Below are positions 1-8,145 of a DNA stretch of 64,000 nt, piece after piece. Position 1 is the first letter of the stretch; each line of letters opens with the position of its first letter. The stretch covers positions 407,764-471,763 of the forward strand of contig NZ_JAGMUO010000034.1 of NCBI RefSeq assembly GCF_019049325.1, given 5' to 3'. The position numbers were made by a program, and so were the translations under genes. The notes below the pieces were generated by a model. That model saw nothing but the letters and a program-made list of their open reading frames with translations. It did no database searches and was not told the origin of the DNA. This DNA comes from Streptomyces sp. AC512_CC834. Its GTDB lineage: Bacteria; Actinomycetota; Actinomycetes; Streptomycetales; Streptomycetaceae.

Positions 1-39
1 ACCCGGAGAGGGCGACGTACCACCGAGCGATGGTTCGGT

Positions 40-535
40 TCACCGAGTCGGTGGCCCACCGCGTGTAAGACCCTCGGCGATCCCTGCATCGCTCTTGGCC
101 TCCTGAGGGATCGGCTGCTTCGTCAGGGCCATCGTGTTCTCCAACAGGGAGTGCAGCACCATCGGTTCGCCACTCGCGGTGCGCGCGGCCTCGGCGTACG
201 CTGGCACGTGCTTGCCCTCGACGTAGCTGCCGCTCTGCCTGATCAGTTCCTTGCGGCGGGCGACCCAGGCGGGCCAGTCGCTCCTGAGGTAGGTCTCGAG
301 GCCGTCCTCGAAGACCGTGTACCGCGCTTCGGACTCCGTCGAGAGACGGGCCGGAGCGCGAAGGCCCATGTAATTGAAAAGCTTTTCATTCTTCGCGGCT
401 GCGTCCCGAAGGTTCTCCGACTTCTTGTCGCTGTCGGGAGCGGCCTGGTTCTCGGGCCCGGTATAGGCGTCGAACACGAGATAGCAGTGCACGCCGAACC
501 CAGTGAGGATGGCACGGCAAAGGGTGGCCGCGCTT
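40..535 (-). pseudogene. OLD-family TOPRIM nuclease, C-terminal remnant
   Basis: The open frame starts directly after an in-frame TGA at about 533-535 and ends with TGA at 40-42. Reading from that stop, a short hydrophobic strand (AILTGFGVHCYLVFDAYTG) is followed by a charged loop and a helix (KNEKLFNYMGL). This resembles the acidic metal-binding strand and following helix of the TOPRIM domain in OLD-type ATP-dependent endonucleases. The ATPase half is absent and no good ribosome-binding site precedes the only candidate start, a GTG at 490-492. I read it as a decayed remnant, possibly of a defence nuclease, and not as a working gene. The family assignment rests on a short motif only. A small unrelated protein starting at the GTG cannot be excluded. 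Confidence 0.4.
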
Positions 536-592
536 CAGGGGAAGCCCCCGAAGCGCCGTCCCGCGCCTCCCGCCAAGTGAGTGGGAGCGCGC

Positions 593-1909
593 CTACACCG
601 ACGCGGGCAGCGCGGGGAACACGACCACCGAGCCGTCATTGTCGCGGGCGATCTCAATCGCCACATCTGTCGCGCGGCTGTCGACCACGACGCCTTCGCC
701 CAACTGGTGAATCCGGTGTGCCGCACGCATCAGGCGATCGACTTCCGCGGTCGTGAAGACGGGCCGCAAACCGTGCGGGCGGGCCAGTTCCAGCGTCGAC
801 AGCCGGACCAGGACACGGGCGATGCCCGACTCCAGTTCGTCGAGGCGCTGCTGGTCGCGCTTGAGTGCACGGGCGAAGTTCTCGAAAAGGTTGCCAGCGT
901 CGGTCTGGGCGTGCTCGACGGCTTGCAGGACGACGACCCGCCGCTTCAACGCGATGGCCAGAGTGGCGAGTTCGAGGTGAGCGCGAAAGACGCCGCCATG
1001 GTCGTCGACACCGGGGAACGACTTGGTCAGCGTCCCGAGATCGACGGCCTCGCCCTCGGGCAGCTTGTCGAGAGCGTTGTGCCACTGGGCAAGGCGGCGA
1101 TCGGCGGCGCCCAGCGCCGAGTTGATGGCGTGCACCGCCGAGTCCAGCCCCAGCGAGACACCGGGCTTGCCCTGATCGAGCAGAATGGCGGTGGCTTTGT
1201 CGATGGCGTCGCGGCAGCCGTCGAGATTGCTGTGCTCGTGCTGGAGCTGCTGCTCCTGCAGTTGCTCCAGCAGTTCGGTGATGTGCTCGATGGCCCGCTG
1301 ACGCTTTCCTTCGGCATGCGCGCTCACCCCCACCGCTACAGCCATGAGGACGAGCGGTGCGGCCACGGTGAGCACCGCGCTGCCGCCGACCGCCACACCG
1401 GCTGTCGCACCGGCCCCACCGACCGCTCCCGCCGTTGCCGCTTGACCGGCCGGCACGAACTTCGCGGTGCCGGCGATTTTCCCCGCCGAGTCCACAAGCG
1501 GGCTGTAGACGGACCCGGCCGTCCCCTTCGCCGCCATCGGGCGAACGAGGCCCTGACCGAACTGGGCGGCGACCTTCGCCGGAATCACCATGCGATACAG
1601 GCCTTCGCCGCCGGCTGTCGTCGCAGCCGCCGCAGAGGAACCCCGCGCCGACTGCGTGATGAGCTGCGACAGGTGCTGCGCCAAGGGACTCGCGACATCC
1701 AGTGGGATGCCTCGGCCGCGGTCGAGCTGGTCGGGCAGCGGGTGCACCTCAAGCGTGGCGATCGGCTCGTCGGCCAGGCCGGCCAGCACACCGCGCAGTT
1801 CAGCCAAGCGCTCGGCCGTCATCGGCTCGTCTCCGGTCAACGCGGGCACCCGGACGCCACCGGTCGCCAGCGTCCACACCGGAACGATCCCCTTGCGGTT
1901 GTCAGTCAT
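593..1909 (-). CDS. Hypothetical protein with glycine-rich hydrophobic segment and coiled coil
   Basis: I do not recognise this 438-aa protein. The ATG at 1909 follows a good purine-rich site (GGGGAGA). Residues about 156-195 form a Gly/Ala/Val-rich hydrophobic stretch long enough to cross or insert into a membrane. It is followed at about 200-225 by a Gln/Glu/Leu-rich coiled coil (HITELLEQLQEQQLQHEH) and then a mostly helical C-terminal half. No signal peptide is seen. It is the next gene downstream of the helicase and kinase on the same strand, separated from the helicase by about 105 bp, and it precedes the broken OLD-like fragment. A membrane-acting partner of the neighbouring helicase is possible but is only inference. 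Confidence 0.7.
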   Translation of the reverse strand: MTDNRKGIVPVWTLATGGVRVPALTGDEPMTAERLAELRGVLAGLADEPIATLEVHPLPDQLDRGRGIPLDVASPLAQHLSQLITQSARGSSAAAATTAGGEGLYRMVIPAKVAAQFGQGLVRPMAAKGTAGSVYSPLVDSAGKIAGTAKFVPAGQAATAGAVGGAGATAGVAVGGSAVLTVAAPLVLMAVAVGVSAHAEGKRQRAIEHITELLEQLQEQQLQHEHSNLDGCRDAIDKATAILLDQGKPGVSLGLDSAVHAINSALGAADRRLAQWHNALDKLPEGEAVDLGTLTKSFPGVDDHGGVFRAHLELATLAIALKRRVVVLQAVEHAQTDAGNLFENFARALKRDQQRLDELESGIARVLVRLSTLELARPHGLRPVFTTAEVDRLMRAAHRIHQLGEGVVVDSRATDVAIEIARDNDGSVVVFPALPASV

Positions 1910-2014
1910 TGTCTCCCCTAGATTTCCGGCAACAGCCTATGGCCGACATCCGACAAGAACCGCCTGAACCTCGTGTATGCGACTGCGGGCCTGTCGTCCC
2001 GGGGTGCCGAGGGC

Positions 2015-4180
2015 TCAGACGACGCTGACGCCCGCCTCGGTCAGGAAGGTGCTTGGTCTGCCCGACCAGGACACGGAGAGGCTGTCCCGTGCGCGCGTGC
2101 AGGCGACGAACAGCAGGCAGCGTTCGGACATCATGTCCGTCTCGTGCTGCTTGGGGTCCACCTCGGGCGGGGTGACCGCCTTCGGGAACGGCAGCGCCTC
2201 GTCATTGACGCCGATGACCGCGACACAGCGGAACTCCAGGCCCTTGAACGAGTGCATGGTGCCGACCCGTACGGCCGCCGCCTCGGCCGCCGCGGAGTCG
2301 CCGGAGGCGTTGCGCAGCGTGACCGCGGGGATGCCGGCGTCCTTCAGGTGCGCCACCGCCTTCGCGCACGTCTTGTTGAACCGGGCGCTCACTCCGATCT
2401 CCCCGGCGCCGACACCCGCCTCCGTCCATGCCCGCACCTGGGCGACGAGCGTGTCCAGCTCGCTCTCCTCGGTCGTCGCGGCATGCACGGTCGGCCCAGC
2501 CCCGTGCAGGGCGGAGCGGTAACCCAGCAGCGTCTCGTTGCGGCCCTCGTCCTCCAGTTGGGCGATGGGGCGCCCGACCAGCAGGGCCGTGGACCAGCGC
2601 AGGATCTCCTGCGTGCTGCGGTAGTTCTTGCGCAGCTTCACCGACCGCCCGGTCACTTTGATGCCGAGCGACTTCAGCGACACCTTCGAGTCGTAGATGC
2701 GCTGATGCGGATCGCCCGCGATGAACAGATCGTCCGGGCGGGCCGGAACGGCGGCGCGCAGCAGCCGCCACTGCGCCGGGTGCAGGTCCTGCGCCTCGTC
2801 CACCACCACGTGCCGGTAACGAGGTCCGGCCTCCTCCAGGAGCCGCGCCGCCTCCACACACGTCTGCAGCCAGGTACGGGCCCCGTCCTCGGCCAGGCCC
2901 GCCGTGAACCGCTCCACGGTCTCCCACACAAGCGGCCGCTCGGCCGCCGACAGCCGGCTGCCGCGGCCGCGCCGGTCGGCCGCCTCGTACTCGGCCAGGG
3001 TCCTGATGCCCTGGGCCAGGACGACGTGCCGGTACTCCTGGGCGAGGAACTGCGCGCTGCCGGTGCAACCCGTCGACTTCGCGGCCCTGCCCCAGCGGCT
3101 CACCTCCTCGTTGCTCATCAGCGGACGCAGAGCCACCGCGTCCGGCGCCTCCGCGACGACACGGCTGGCGAATCCGTCCACGGTCACGATGTCCACGCGC
3201 TCACGCAGAGCGGGATCGTCCACCAGGGATTCCAGGCCCGCCCGGAGCGCGTTGACGAGCGCGTTGGTGTACGTCGTGACGAGAACCCGGTCACCGTCGC
3301 GCAGGTGCCCGAGCAGGTGTTTGACCCGGTGCAGCGCGACGACCGTCTTCCCGGTGCCCGGCCCGCCCGTGACTTGTGCGGGCCCGGAGTACGACGCCCG
3401 GTAGGCCACCTTCCGCTGGGAGGGATGCAGGAAGACCCGCCAGGCGGCGAAGGGCTTCTCGAGGATGTCCCACAGCTCTTCGGAGGCCTCCACCAGCGCG
3501 ATACGCGCCCGGCTGTGCCGGATCGCCGTCTCGTAGTCGCCCGTGTCCACCGGCTGCGTGGACGCCTGGAGGGCGGGCGCCACGATGTCCTGCCACACCT
3601 CCTCGACCGTGCACCCCTCGGCGAGGTACTGCAGCACCTCCCGCTGGTCCTGCGGCAACAGCGGCGCGAAGACCTCCAACTGCTCCTTGTCGACGAGCGA
3701 CCGGGCCTGCCGCAGCGTCTCGGCATCGATGCCGAGCGCCGCGAGGTCCCCGTCGGAGAACTTCGCGAACAGCCGCGCCTTCGGCGAGGTCCGCGCCACC
3801 CGCTCGTACGCCGGCGTGATCTCGTCCAGGGTGGCCGCGTCGCGGATCTCGACGGCCCGGGTCACCGTGTTGATCGTGGACTTCTGATTCCTCGCCCAGG
3901 CGATGGCCTTGTCGTGCTGCATGACCCGCAGCAGGACGAACGTGTCCCCGGTCGACGGGGCCAGCACGACACCGCGCCAGAACTGGTCGATACGAATGGT
4001 CCGGATCTGCCGGTCCTGCGGATTCGTGAGGCTCTCCAGCTTCAGCCCCGGGTCCTTGAAGAGCTGGTCGAGAGTCAGCCTGTGGAACTTCTCCCAGGCA
4101 TCGAGCACACCCTTCCTGACCGGAGGCTGAAGCTTGGGGAGTTCGGCGAAGAAGCCGATGTCGAAGGCGAGCTGCGGCAT
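2015..4180 (-). CDS. UvrD/Rep-type superfamily 1 helicase with RelE/ParE-like N-terminal domain
   Basis: This 721-aa protein has all SF1A helicase motifs: Walker A GGPGTGKT (about residue 270), Walker B VVVDEAQD (about 456), motif III AGDPHQRIYDS, motif IV LRKNYRST, motif V GTMHSFKGLEF and motif VI FVACTRARD. The first 110 residues are not helicase. They follow the RelE/ParE toxin pattern: a short helix pair, then a strand with paired basic residues (QIRTIRIDQFWRG) and a HDKAIAWA-type ending. Such fusions occur in actinobacteria; whether the toxin-like part is active is unknown. The gene lies 59 bp downstream of the kinase gene on the same strand, so the two may be co-transcribed. A role in DNA repair or phage defence is likely; the substrate is unknown. 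Confidence 0.85.
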   Translation of the reverse strand: MPQLAFDIGFFAELPKLQPPVRKGVLDAWEKFHRLTLDQLFKDPGLKLESLTNPQDRQIRTIRIDQFWRGVVLAPSTGDTFVLLRVMQHDKAIAWARNQKSTINTVTRAVEIRDAATLDEITPAYERVARTSPKARLFAKFSDGDLAALGIDAETLRQARSLVDKEQLEVFAPLLPQDQREVLQYLAEGCTVEEVWQDIVAPALQASTQPVDTGDYETAIRHSRARIALVEASEELWDILEKPFAAWRVFLHPSQRKVAYRASYSGPAQVTGGPGTGKTVVALHRVKHLLGHLRDGDRVLVTTYTNALVNALRAGLESLVDDPALRERVDIVTVDGFASRVVAEAPDAVALRPLMSNEEVSRWGRAAKSTGCTGSAQFLAQEYRHVVLAQGIRTLAEYEAADRRGRGSRLSAAERPLVWETVERFTAGLAEDGARTWLQTCVEAARLLEEAGPRYRHVVVDEAQDLHPAQWRLLRAAVPARPDDLFIAGDPHQRIYDSKVSLKSLGIKVTGRSVKLRKNYRSTQEILRWSTALLVGRPIAQLEDEGRNETLLGYRSALHGAGPTVHAATTEESELDTLVAQVRAWTEAGVGAGEIGVSARFNKTCAKAVAHLKDAGIPAVTLRNASGDSAAAEAAAVRVGTMHSFKGLEFRCVAVIGVNDEALPFPKAVTPPEVDPKQHETDMMSERCLLFVACTRARDSLSVSWSGRPSTFLTEAGVSVV

Positions 4181-4239
4181 GAAGCGATCCTAGCGATCCT
4201 GTGGGCCGGGAAACGTCGAGTACGGGCGGTTGGGGAGAC

Positions 4240-5892
4240 TCAGGCGGGCGGGCCGGAGGCGTCGCCGTCCAGGTCCAGCCGGATCACCGCCAGCGTGTCG
4301 GCCACCTCGGCCGTGAGTTCGTTGTCCGGACCGAACACCAGGCACAGGTCCGCGTGCAGTGGGTTCAGGACGGCGTACGCCTGCGCCGCCCGCCCCTGCG
4401 CGAGCAGCAGCATGCCGATGTCACGGCGCAACTCCACGGCGTTCTCGCTCATGTCGCCGTCGACCGCCCGTATGGAATCCAGTACGTCCTCCAGCCCGGC
4501 CAACGCCTCGGTCACCCGGCCCAGTTCGCCACGGCAGCGGGCCGCCTGCGCCCGGCAGTCCAGTGTCGCCTCGTTGTGCGGACCGGACACCCGGGCGAAC
4601 GCGTCGGCCAGCCCCTCGAACTCCGGCAGCGCGGCCCGGTGATCACCCGCGAGCTGACGGCTGAACGCCCGGCGCCTGCGCAGCGCGAGGACCGCCCTGC
4701 TCTCCGAGCCGAGCACCCGCCCCGCCGCCTCGATCATCTCGCCGACCACCTCGGCGGCCTGTGAGAACCGGTCCTCGTCCCACAGCGCGGCGCAGTGGTC
4801 GTGGACCTCGCGGATCTGCTCCCGCAGTTCCTCGCGCTGGGCGGGCGGCAGCGCCGGCGCGGGTGGCTCCGCCGCGTGTTCGGCGTCGCCGGGTGCGGTT
4901 GGCTCCCCGCCCGTGGCTCCGGCGCGCGAGCGGGGCGCGAACGGGCGGCGGAACACCCCGGTCGGGTCGGGTACGCCTACCGGGCCCGTCTCACCCGGCA
5001 GCGACCCCTCCGAATCCTCCACGCCGTCAGGCTCGTCCGCCGGTGACGGCAGGAAAGGCCGCAGCCGCTCGTACACCGCCTGTACGTCCACCGGGCGCGC
5101 CTCGGGAGCCTTGCGAAGCAGGTCCTGGACCAGCACCTCCAGCTCCGCCGGCACCTCCGCGCGCAGCTCCCGCAGCGGCGTCGGTGTGGCGGCGATGTGC
5201 TGGGACATTAGCTGGTACTCGCTGTCTCCGGCGAACACCGGCCGACCGCACAGCAACTCGTACAGCACGCATCCCAGTGCGTACAGATCGGTACTCGGCG
5301 TGACCCGTGCGCCCCGCACCTGCTCCGGCGCCATGTACTGATACGTTCCGATGGGACTGCCGGTGGCCGTCAACTTGGTGACGTCCGTGCGCAGGATGGC
5401 CGCGATGCCGAAGTCCAGCACCTTCACCGTGCCGTCCCGGGCCACCAGGATGTTGCTCGGCTTGAGGTCCCGGTGCACGACGGGAACCTCGTGCGCGTAC
5501 GACAGCACCGTGGCGACCTGCGCCGCCACGGCCACCGCCCAGGCGACGGGCAGCAGTTCGTCCGGATGCACGTAAGCGGTCAGCGGTACACCGTCGACCA
5601 GCTCCATCACCAGGAACAGTTGCTCGTACGACTCGTCCAGGACCGCGTCGTACACCTGTGGCACACCAGGGTGCTGAATCCGCGCGGTGACCCGCGCCTC
5701 CCGCCGGAAGCGCTTCTCGAACTCCTCCGCCAACTGCGGCGACGTCACGGCCTGCGGGCGTACGAGCTTCACGGCGACGGGCCGGTCCAGTACGGCGTCG
5801 AAGCCACGCCATACGTCGCCCATGCCGCCATGATTCAGCGGTTCGAGCAACTCGTAGCGATCGGCGATCCGCCGTCTGTCCTCGTCCGGCAC
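4240..5892 (-). CDS. Cytosolic Ser/Thr protein kinase with TPR-like C-terminus
   Basis: A 550-aa Hanks-type kinase. The N-terminal catalytic domain has the glycine loop (LNHGGMGDVWRG), the ATP-anchoring lysine in VAVKLVRP, the catalytic HRDLKPSN (about residue 138), DFG (about 157) and the APEQ segment. After a Pro/Glu-rich linker (about 290-350), the C-terminal 190 residues are helical with TPR-like periodicity, suggesting protein-protein contacts in place of the PASTA repeats of PknB. No transmembrane helix is visible, so it should be cytosolic. The start is a GTG at 5892. It is upstream of the RelE-helicase gene on the same strand. Kinases occur in defence systems such as Pgl/BREX type 2, but this one could equally be an ordinary signalling kinase. 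Confidence 0.88.
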   Translation of the reverse strand: MPDEDRRRIADRYELLEPLNHGGMGDVWRGFDAVLDRPVAVKLVRPQAVTSPQLAEEFEKRFRREARVTARIQHPGVPQVYDAVLDESYEQLFLVMELVDGVPLTAYVHPDELLPVAWAVAVAAQVATVLSYAHEVPVVHRDLKPSNILVARDGTVKVLDFGIAAILRTDVTKLTATGSPIGTYQYMAPEQVRGARVTPSTDLYALGCVLYELLCGRPVFAGDSEYQLMSQHIAATPTPLRELRAEVPAELEVLVQDLLRKAPEARPVDVQAVYERLRPFLPSPADEPDGVEDSEGSLPGETGPVGVPDPTGVFRRPFAPRSRAGATGGEPTAPGDAEHAAEPPAPALPPAQREELREQIREVHDHCAALWDEDRFSQAAEVVGEMIEAAGRVLGSESRAVLALRRRRAFSRQLAGDHRAALPEFEGLADAFARVSGPHNEATLDCRAQAARCRGELGRVTEALAGLEDVLDSIRAVDGDMSENAVELRRDIGMLLLAQGRAAQAYAVLNPLHADLCLVFGPDNELTAEVADTLAVIRLDLDGDASGPPA

Positions 5893-6007
5893 CTGGTCCC
5901 GCCCCGCCCCTCGTCGTCGCCGCCTGTCGAGCGCCGGATGCGGCGCAGGGGGACATTTTGGCCGGGACGGGACGGGGGAGTCCAGCCGGTGAGGGTGAGG
6001 CGACGCT

Positions 6008-6472
6008 CTACGGGATCGGGGGTGGCGAGATCAGGCCAGGCGCCGCGCACTCGGCCCAGACCGTCTTGCCGGGGCCGCCCGAGTCGCGCGGGCAGCAGCC
6101 CCACCGGTCGGCCAACGCCGCGACGAGCAGCAGGCCGCGCCCGTCCTCGCCGTCGGCCGGTGGCTGGGACAGCAGTGCGGGGAGGCGTTCCCCGCGCGTG
6201 TCGGTGACCTCGACGCGTACGGTTCCGGTCGCGGCGTCGGCCGTCAGGAGCAGGTGGAAGTCACGGCCGGCCACGTGCCCGTGGCGTACGGCGTTCGCGC
6301 ACAGCTCGGCCGCGACGAGGGAGACGACGTCGTGTGCGTCGCTGCCGTACGGCACGCCCCAGGTGTCCAGCCGGTGCCCGCACATGCGACGGGCGAGGCG
6401 GGCGCCGCGCGGAGTCGAGCTGAAGCGCATCGCGAACCGGTGCACGGTGAGGGGGGATTGGGTTGCGGTCAT
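6008..6472 (-). CDS. ATP-binding anti-sigma-factor-like protein (HATPase_c_2)
   Basis: A 154-aa GHKL-fold protein of the RsbW/SpoIIAB-like family, very common in Streptomyces. The N-box region VAAELCANAVRHG and the G-box-like segment DGRGLLLVAALADRWG are present, as is the terminal GKTVWAE strand. I chose the ATG at 6472 because the longer upstream frame is low-complexity and runs through the repeat-rich intergenic region. It diverges from the XRE-DUF5753 gene at 7007. Together with the DUF397 gene this makes the HATPase/XRE/DUF397 trio repeatedly seen in Streptomyces (WhiJ/AbaA-like loci). It may sequester a sigma factor or anti-anti-sigma factor; the partner is not in this window. Confidence 0.85.
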   Translation of the reverse strand: MTATQSPLTVHRFAMRFSSTPRGARLARRMCGHRLDTWGVPYGSDAHDVVSLVAAELCANAVRHGHVAGRDFHLLLTADAATGTVRVEVTDTRGERLPALLSQPPADGEDGRGLLLVAALADRWGCCPRDSGGPGKTVWAECAAPGLISPPPIP

Positions 6473-6501
6473 GCACCTACGGTGGCGGCCGGTTTCCCAC
6501 G

Positions 6502-6569
6502 GTGACCAGCGGTGACGCGCCGACGCGGGCCCTTCGTACGCGGCGGCGTTCGGCGGTGTACGGAACGGT
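6502..6569 (+). repeat. Direct repeat, copy 1
   Basis: About 67 bp begin with TGACCAGCGGTGACGCGCCG and match 6921-6987 at 56 of 67 positions by my hand alignment; most differences are transitions. Both copies contain a GTGACC-N3-GGTGACG core and the block CCTTCGTACGCGGCGGC. Copy 1 lies just upstream of the minus-strand HATPase gene. Confidence 0.7.
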
Positions 6570-6698
6570 ACGGTGACCGGCCCGGAATCATTGTTCCAGT
6601 GGGCCCGTACGACACTGCGACGGACCCGGCCCCATCCAGATGCTGTTGGCCAATCAGTCGGACAACCGTCGCCGTCGCCTCCATGGTCCGGATCCTGG

Positions 6699-6765
6699 GA
6701 TTGGACAGTTTGTCCCGGCGACACGCCGCCCAAGTGGCGCATTTGCCGGGACAAATTGTCCAATC
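6699..6765. promoter_or_regulatory. Inverted repeat carrying two GGACA-N3-TGTCC palindromes
   Basis: The left arm (6699-6719) and right arm (6745-6765) are 21 bp each and complementary at 20 of 21 positions, with a 25-nt spacer. Each arm is itself palindromic at its core: GGACAGTTTGTCC at 6703-6715 and GGACAAATTGTCC at 6749-6761. Their centres are 46 bp apart. Paired dyads between divergent regulatory genes suggest a dimeric regulator binding twice; the neighbouring XRE protein is the obvious candidate. A large hairpin (bidirectional terminator or transposon trace) is the alternative. Confidence 0.6.
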
Positions 6766-6920
6766 ACCGACCGCTATGGAGGCTGGGCCCGTCGCCGCTG
6801 TCCTCGAACACAACAGTCACCGCGACGCCTGGTGATCAGTAAGCCGCGTCGTGATCCGGTTCACCGTGTGGGTGGTTGTATTGCGATCATGTACTCACAG
6901 TGGCATGCCGTGGCCTAGCG

Positions 6921-6987
6921 TGACCAATGGTGACGCGCCGACGTGAACCCTTCGTACGCGGCGGCACCCGACGGTGTGCGGAGCGGT
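6921..6987 (+). repeat. Direct repeat, copy 2
   Basis: The second copy of the 67-bp repeat, starting TGACCAATGGTGACGCGCCG and ending about 20 bp before the start of the XRE-DUF5753 gene. Because it overlaps the likely promoter, it may be an operator duplicated together with a regulatory gene. Confidence 0.7.
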
Positions 6988-7006
6988 CCGGGGAGAGGCG
7001 TGAGAC

Positions 7007-7885
7007 ATGACGAGCGTGCGGGACGAAGAGGCTGGTCAGGGGCAGACGGTGGTACCGGCGCAGGGGGGCCGGAGGCCCGGGGACGAACCGGGGGCGGGGG
7101 TGGTGTGCGCGTTCGGACGGCAGTTGAAGCTGCTGCGGATCCGGGCGGGCCTGGAGCGGCCGGAGTTCGGGAAGCGGATGGGCTACTCGCCGGAGACGGT
7201 GGCCTCGATTGAGCAGGGGCGGCGGATTGCGCAGCCGGGGTTCATCGAGAAGGCGGATGAGGTGTTGGGAGCGGGGGGTGTGCTCAACGCCCTTAAGGAG
7301 GAGGTGGCTCGGGCTCAGTACCCCGCCTACTTCCGAGACATGGCGCGGTTGGAGGCGAACGCGCTGGGGCTGTGTGTCTATGCGGCCCATGCTGTGCCAG
7401 GCCTTCTACAGACAGAGGACTATGCTCGGGCGGTCTTCCAGATGCAGCGTCCGTTGCTGGATGACGACGTGATCGAACAGCGTCTGGTGGCGCGGATGAT
7501 GCGGCAGAACATCTTCACGCGCCGCCCGGCCCCTCTGCTGAGCTTCATCATCGAAGAAGTGGTGTTGCGTAAACCCATCGGCGGACGAGCATCACTGCGA
7601 GGACAGTGGGAGCAGACTTTGCTCGTGGGGCAAAACCGCAACGTGGAGATTCAGGTGATGCCGACCGGCCGAGAGGATCACGCAGGCCTGGGAGGACCGT
7701 TCACCCTGATCGACAACGCAGAGGGGCGACGCCTGGCGTACACCGAGGTTCAGGACGATAGCCGCTTGTACGCCGAATCAGGCAAGGTCCGCGAGCTTGA
7801 GGCCAGGTATGGCATCCTCCGGTCACAGGCACTCACTCCCTGTGAGTCGCTGGCCTTCGTTGAGGAACTACTGGGAGAGAAATGA
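7007..7885 (+). CDS. XRE-family regulator with DUF5753 sensor domain
   Basis: A 292-aa protein. After a poorly conserved leader (about 1-35), residues about 36-90 form a helix-turn-helix of the XRE/HTH_31 type (FGRQLKLLRIRAGLERPEFG ... YSPETVASIEQGRR). The remainder is the DUF5753 domain, recognisable by YAAHAVPGLLQTEDYARAVF and the NVEIQVMP/GLGGPFTLI segments. It overlaps the following DUF397 gene by 4 bp (ATGA), so the two are translationally coupled. This pair, next to a divergent HATPase gene, is a classic Streptomyces regulatory module linked in other species to development and antibiotic control. It probably binds the repeats upstream of itself. Confidence 0.93.
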   Translation: MTSVRDEEAGQGQTVVPAQGGRRPGDEPGAGVVCAFGRQLKLLRIRAGLERPEFGKRMGYSPETVASIEQGRRIAQPGFIEKADEVLGAGGVLNALKEEVARAQYPAYFRDMARLEANALGLCVYAAHAVPGLLQTEDYARAVFQMQRPLLDDDVIEQRLVARMMRQNIFTRRPAPLLSFIIEEVVLRKPIGGRASLRGQWEQTLLVGQNRNVEIQVMPTGREDHAGLGGPFTLIDNAEGRRLAYTEVQDDSRLYAESGKVRELEARYGILRSQALTPCESLAFVEELLGEK

Positions 7886-8088
7886 CTGATCAGCCCACGG
7901 AGCTGGCTGTGCCAGAGTCGGCCTGGTTCAAGAGCAGTTACAGCAGCGGTGGCGGCGGGGAGTGCGTCGAGGTTGCTACACACCCTGGAGCTGTTCTCAT
8001 CAGGGACTCGAAGCAGCCTGCTGCGGCCCGCCTTGCGGTTGGTGCCGACGCATGGGACGGCTTCGTGCGGATGGCTGCCAGGCGCTGA
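7882..8088 (+). CDS. DUF397 family small protein
   Basis: A 68-aa protein with the DUF397 signature W-FKSSYSSGGGGECVEV near residues 15-31 and the GAVLIRDSK strand. Members are small acidic partners of XRE-DUF5753 regulators in Streptomyces. The start overlaps the end of the regulator gene by 4 bp. A strong bidirectional hairpin follows immediately. Confidence 0.93.
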   Translation: MTDQPTELAVPESAWFKSSYSSGGGGECVEVATHPGAVLIRDSKQPAAARLAVGADAWDGFVRMAARR

Positions 8089-8093
8089 CCTAC

Positions 8094-8137
8094 ACGAAGG
8101 GAGGAGCCCGGCGTCTACGCCGGGCTCCTCCCTTCGT
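8094..8137. terminator. Bidirectional hairpin terminator
   Basis: A perfect 20-bp stem (ACGAAGGGAGGAGCCCGGCG and its complement) with a TCTA loop. It sits between the converging DUF397 and hsdR genes and ends 9 bp before the hsdR stop, so it can serve both. Confidence 0.9.
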
Positions 8138-8145
8138 CATGTGTC

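Larger units (their letters stand above)
6473..7006. other. Long divergent intergenic region between HATPase and XRE genes
   Basis: This 534-bp stretch has no convincing gene. It holds a 67-bp imperfect direct repeat (6502-6569 and 6921-6987) and a 21-bp inverted repeat with internal palindromes (6699-6765). It is also the upstream region for both diverging genes, so it is probably a regulatory hub. Confidence 0.6.

Noticed and set aside
40..4180. Gabija-like system (OLD nuclease plus UvrD helicase)
   Set aside because: The OLD part is only a short broken fragment without ATPase, an unrelated gene lies between, and the helicase has a RelE-like front end not typical of GajB.
1973..4642. 889-codon plus-strand open frame
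   Set aside because: It is antisense to the helicase gene, has no domain pattern, and such long shadow frames are expected at this GC content. The helicase motifs on the other strand are unambiguous.
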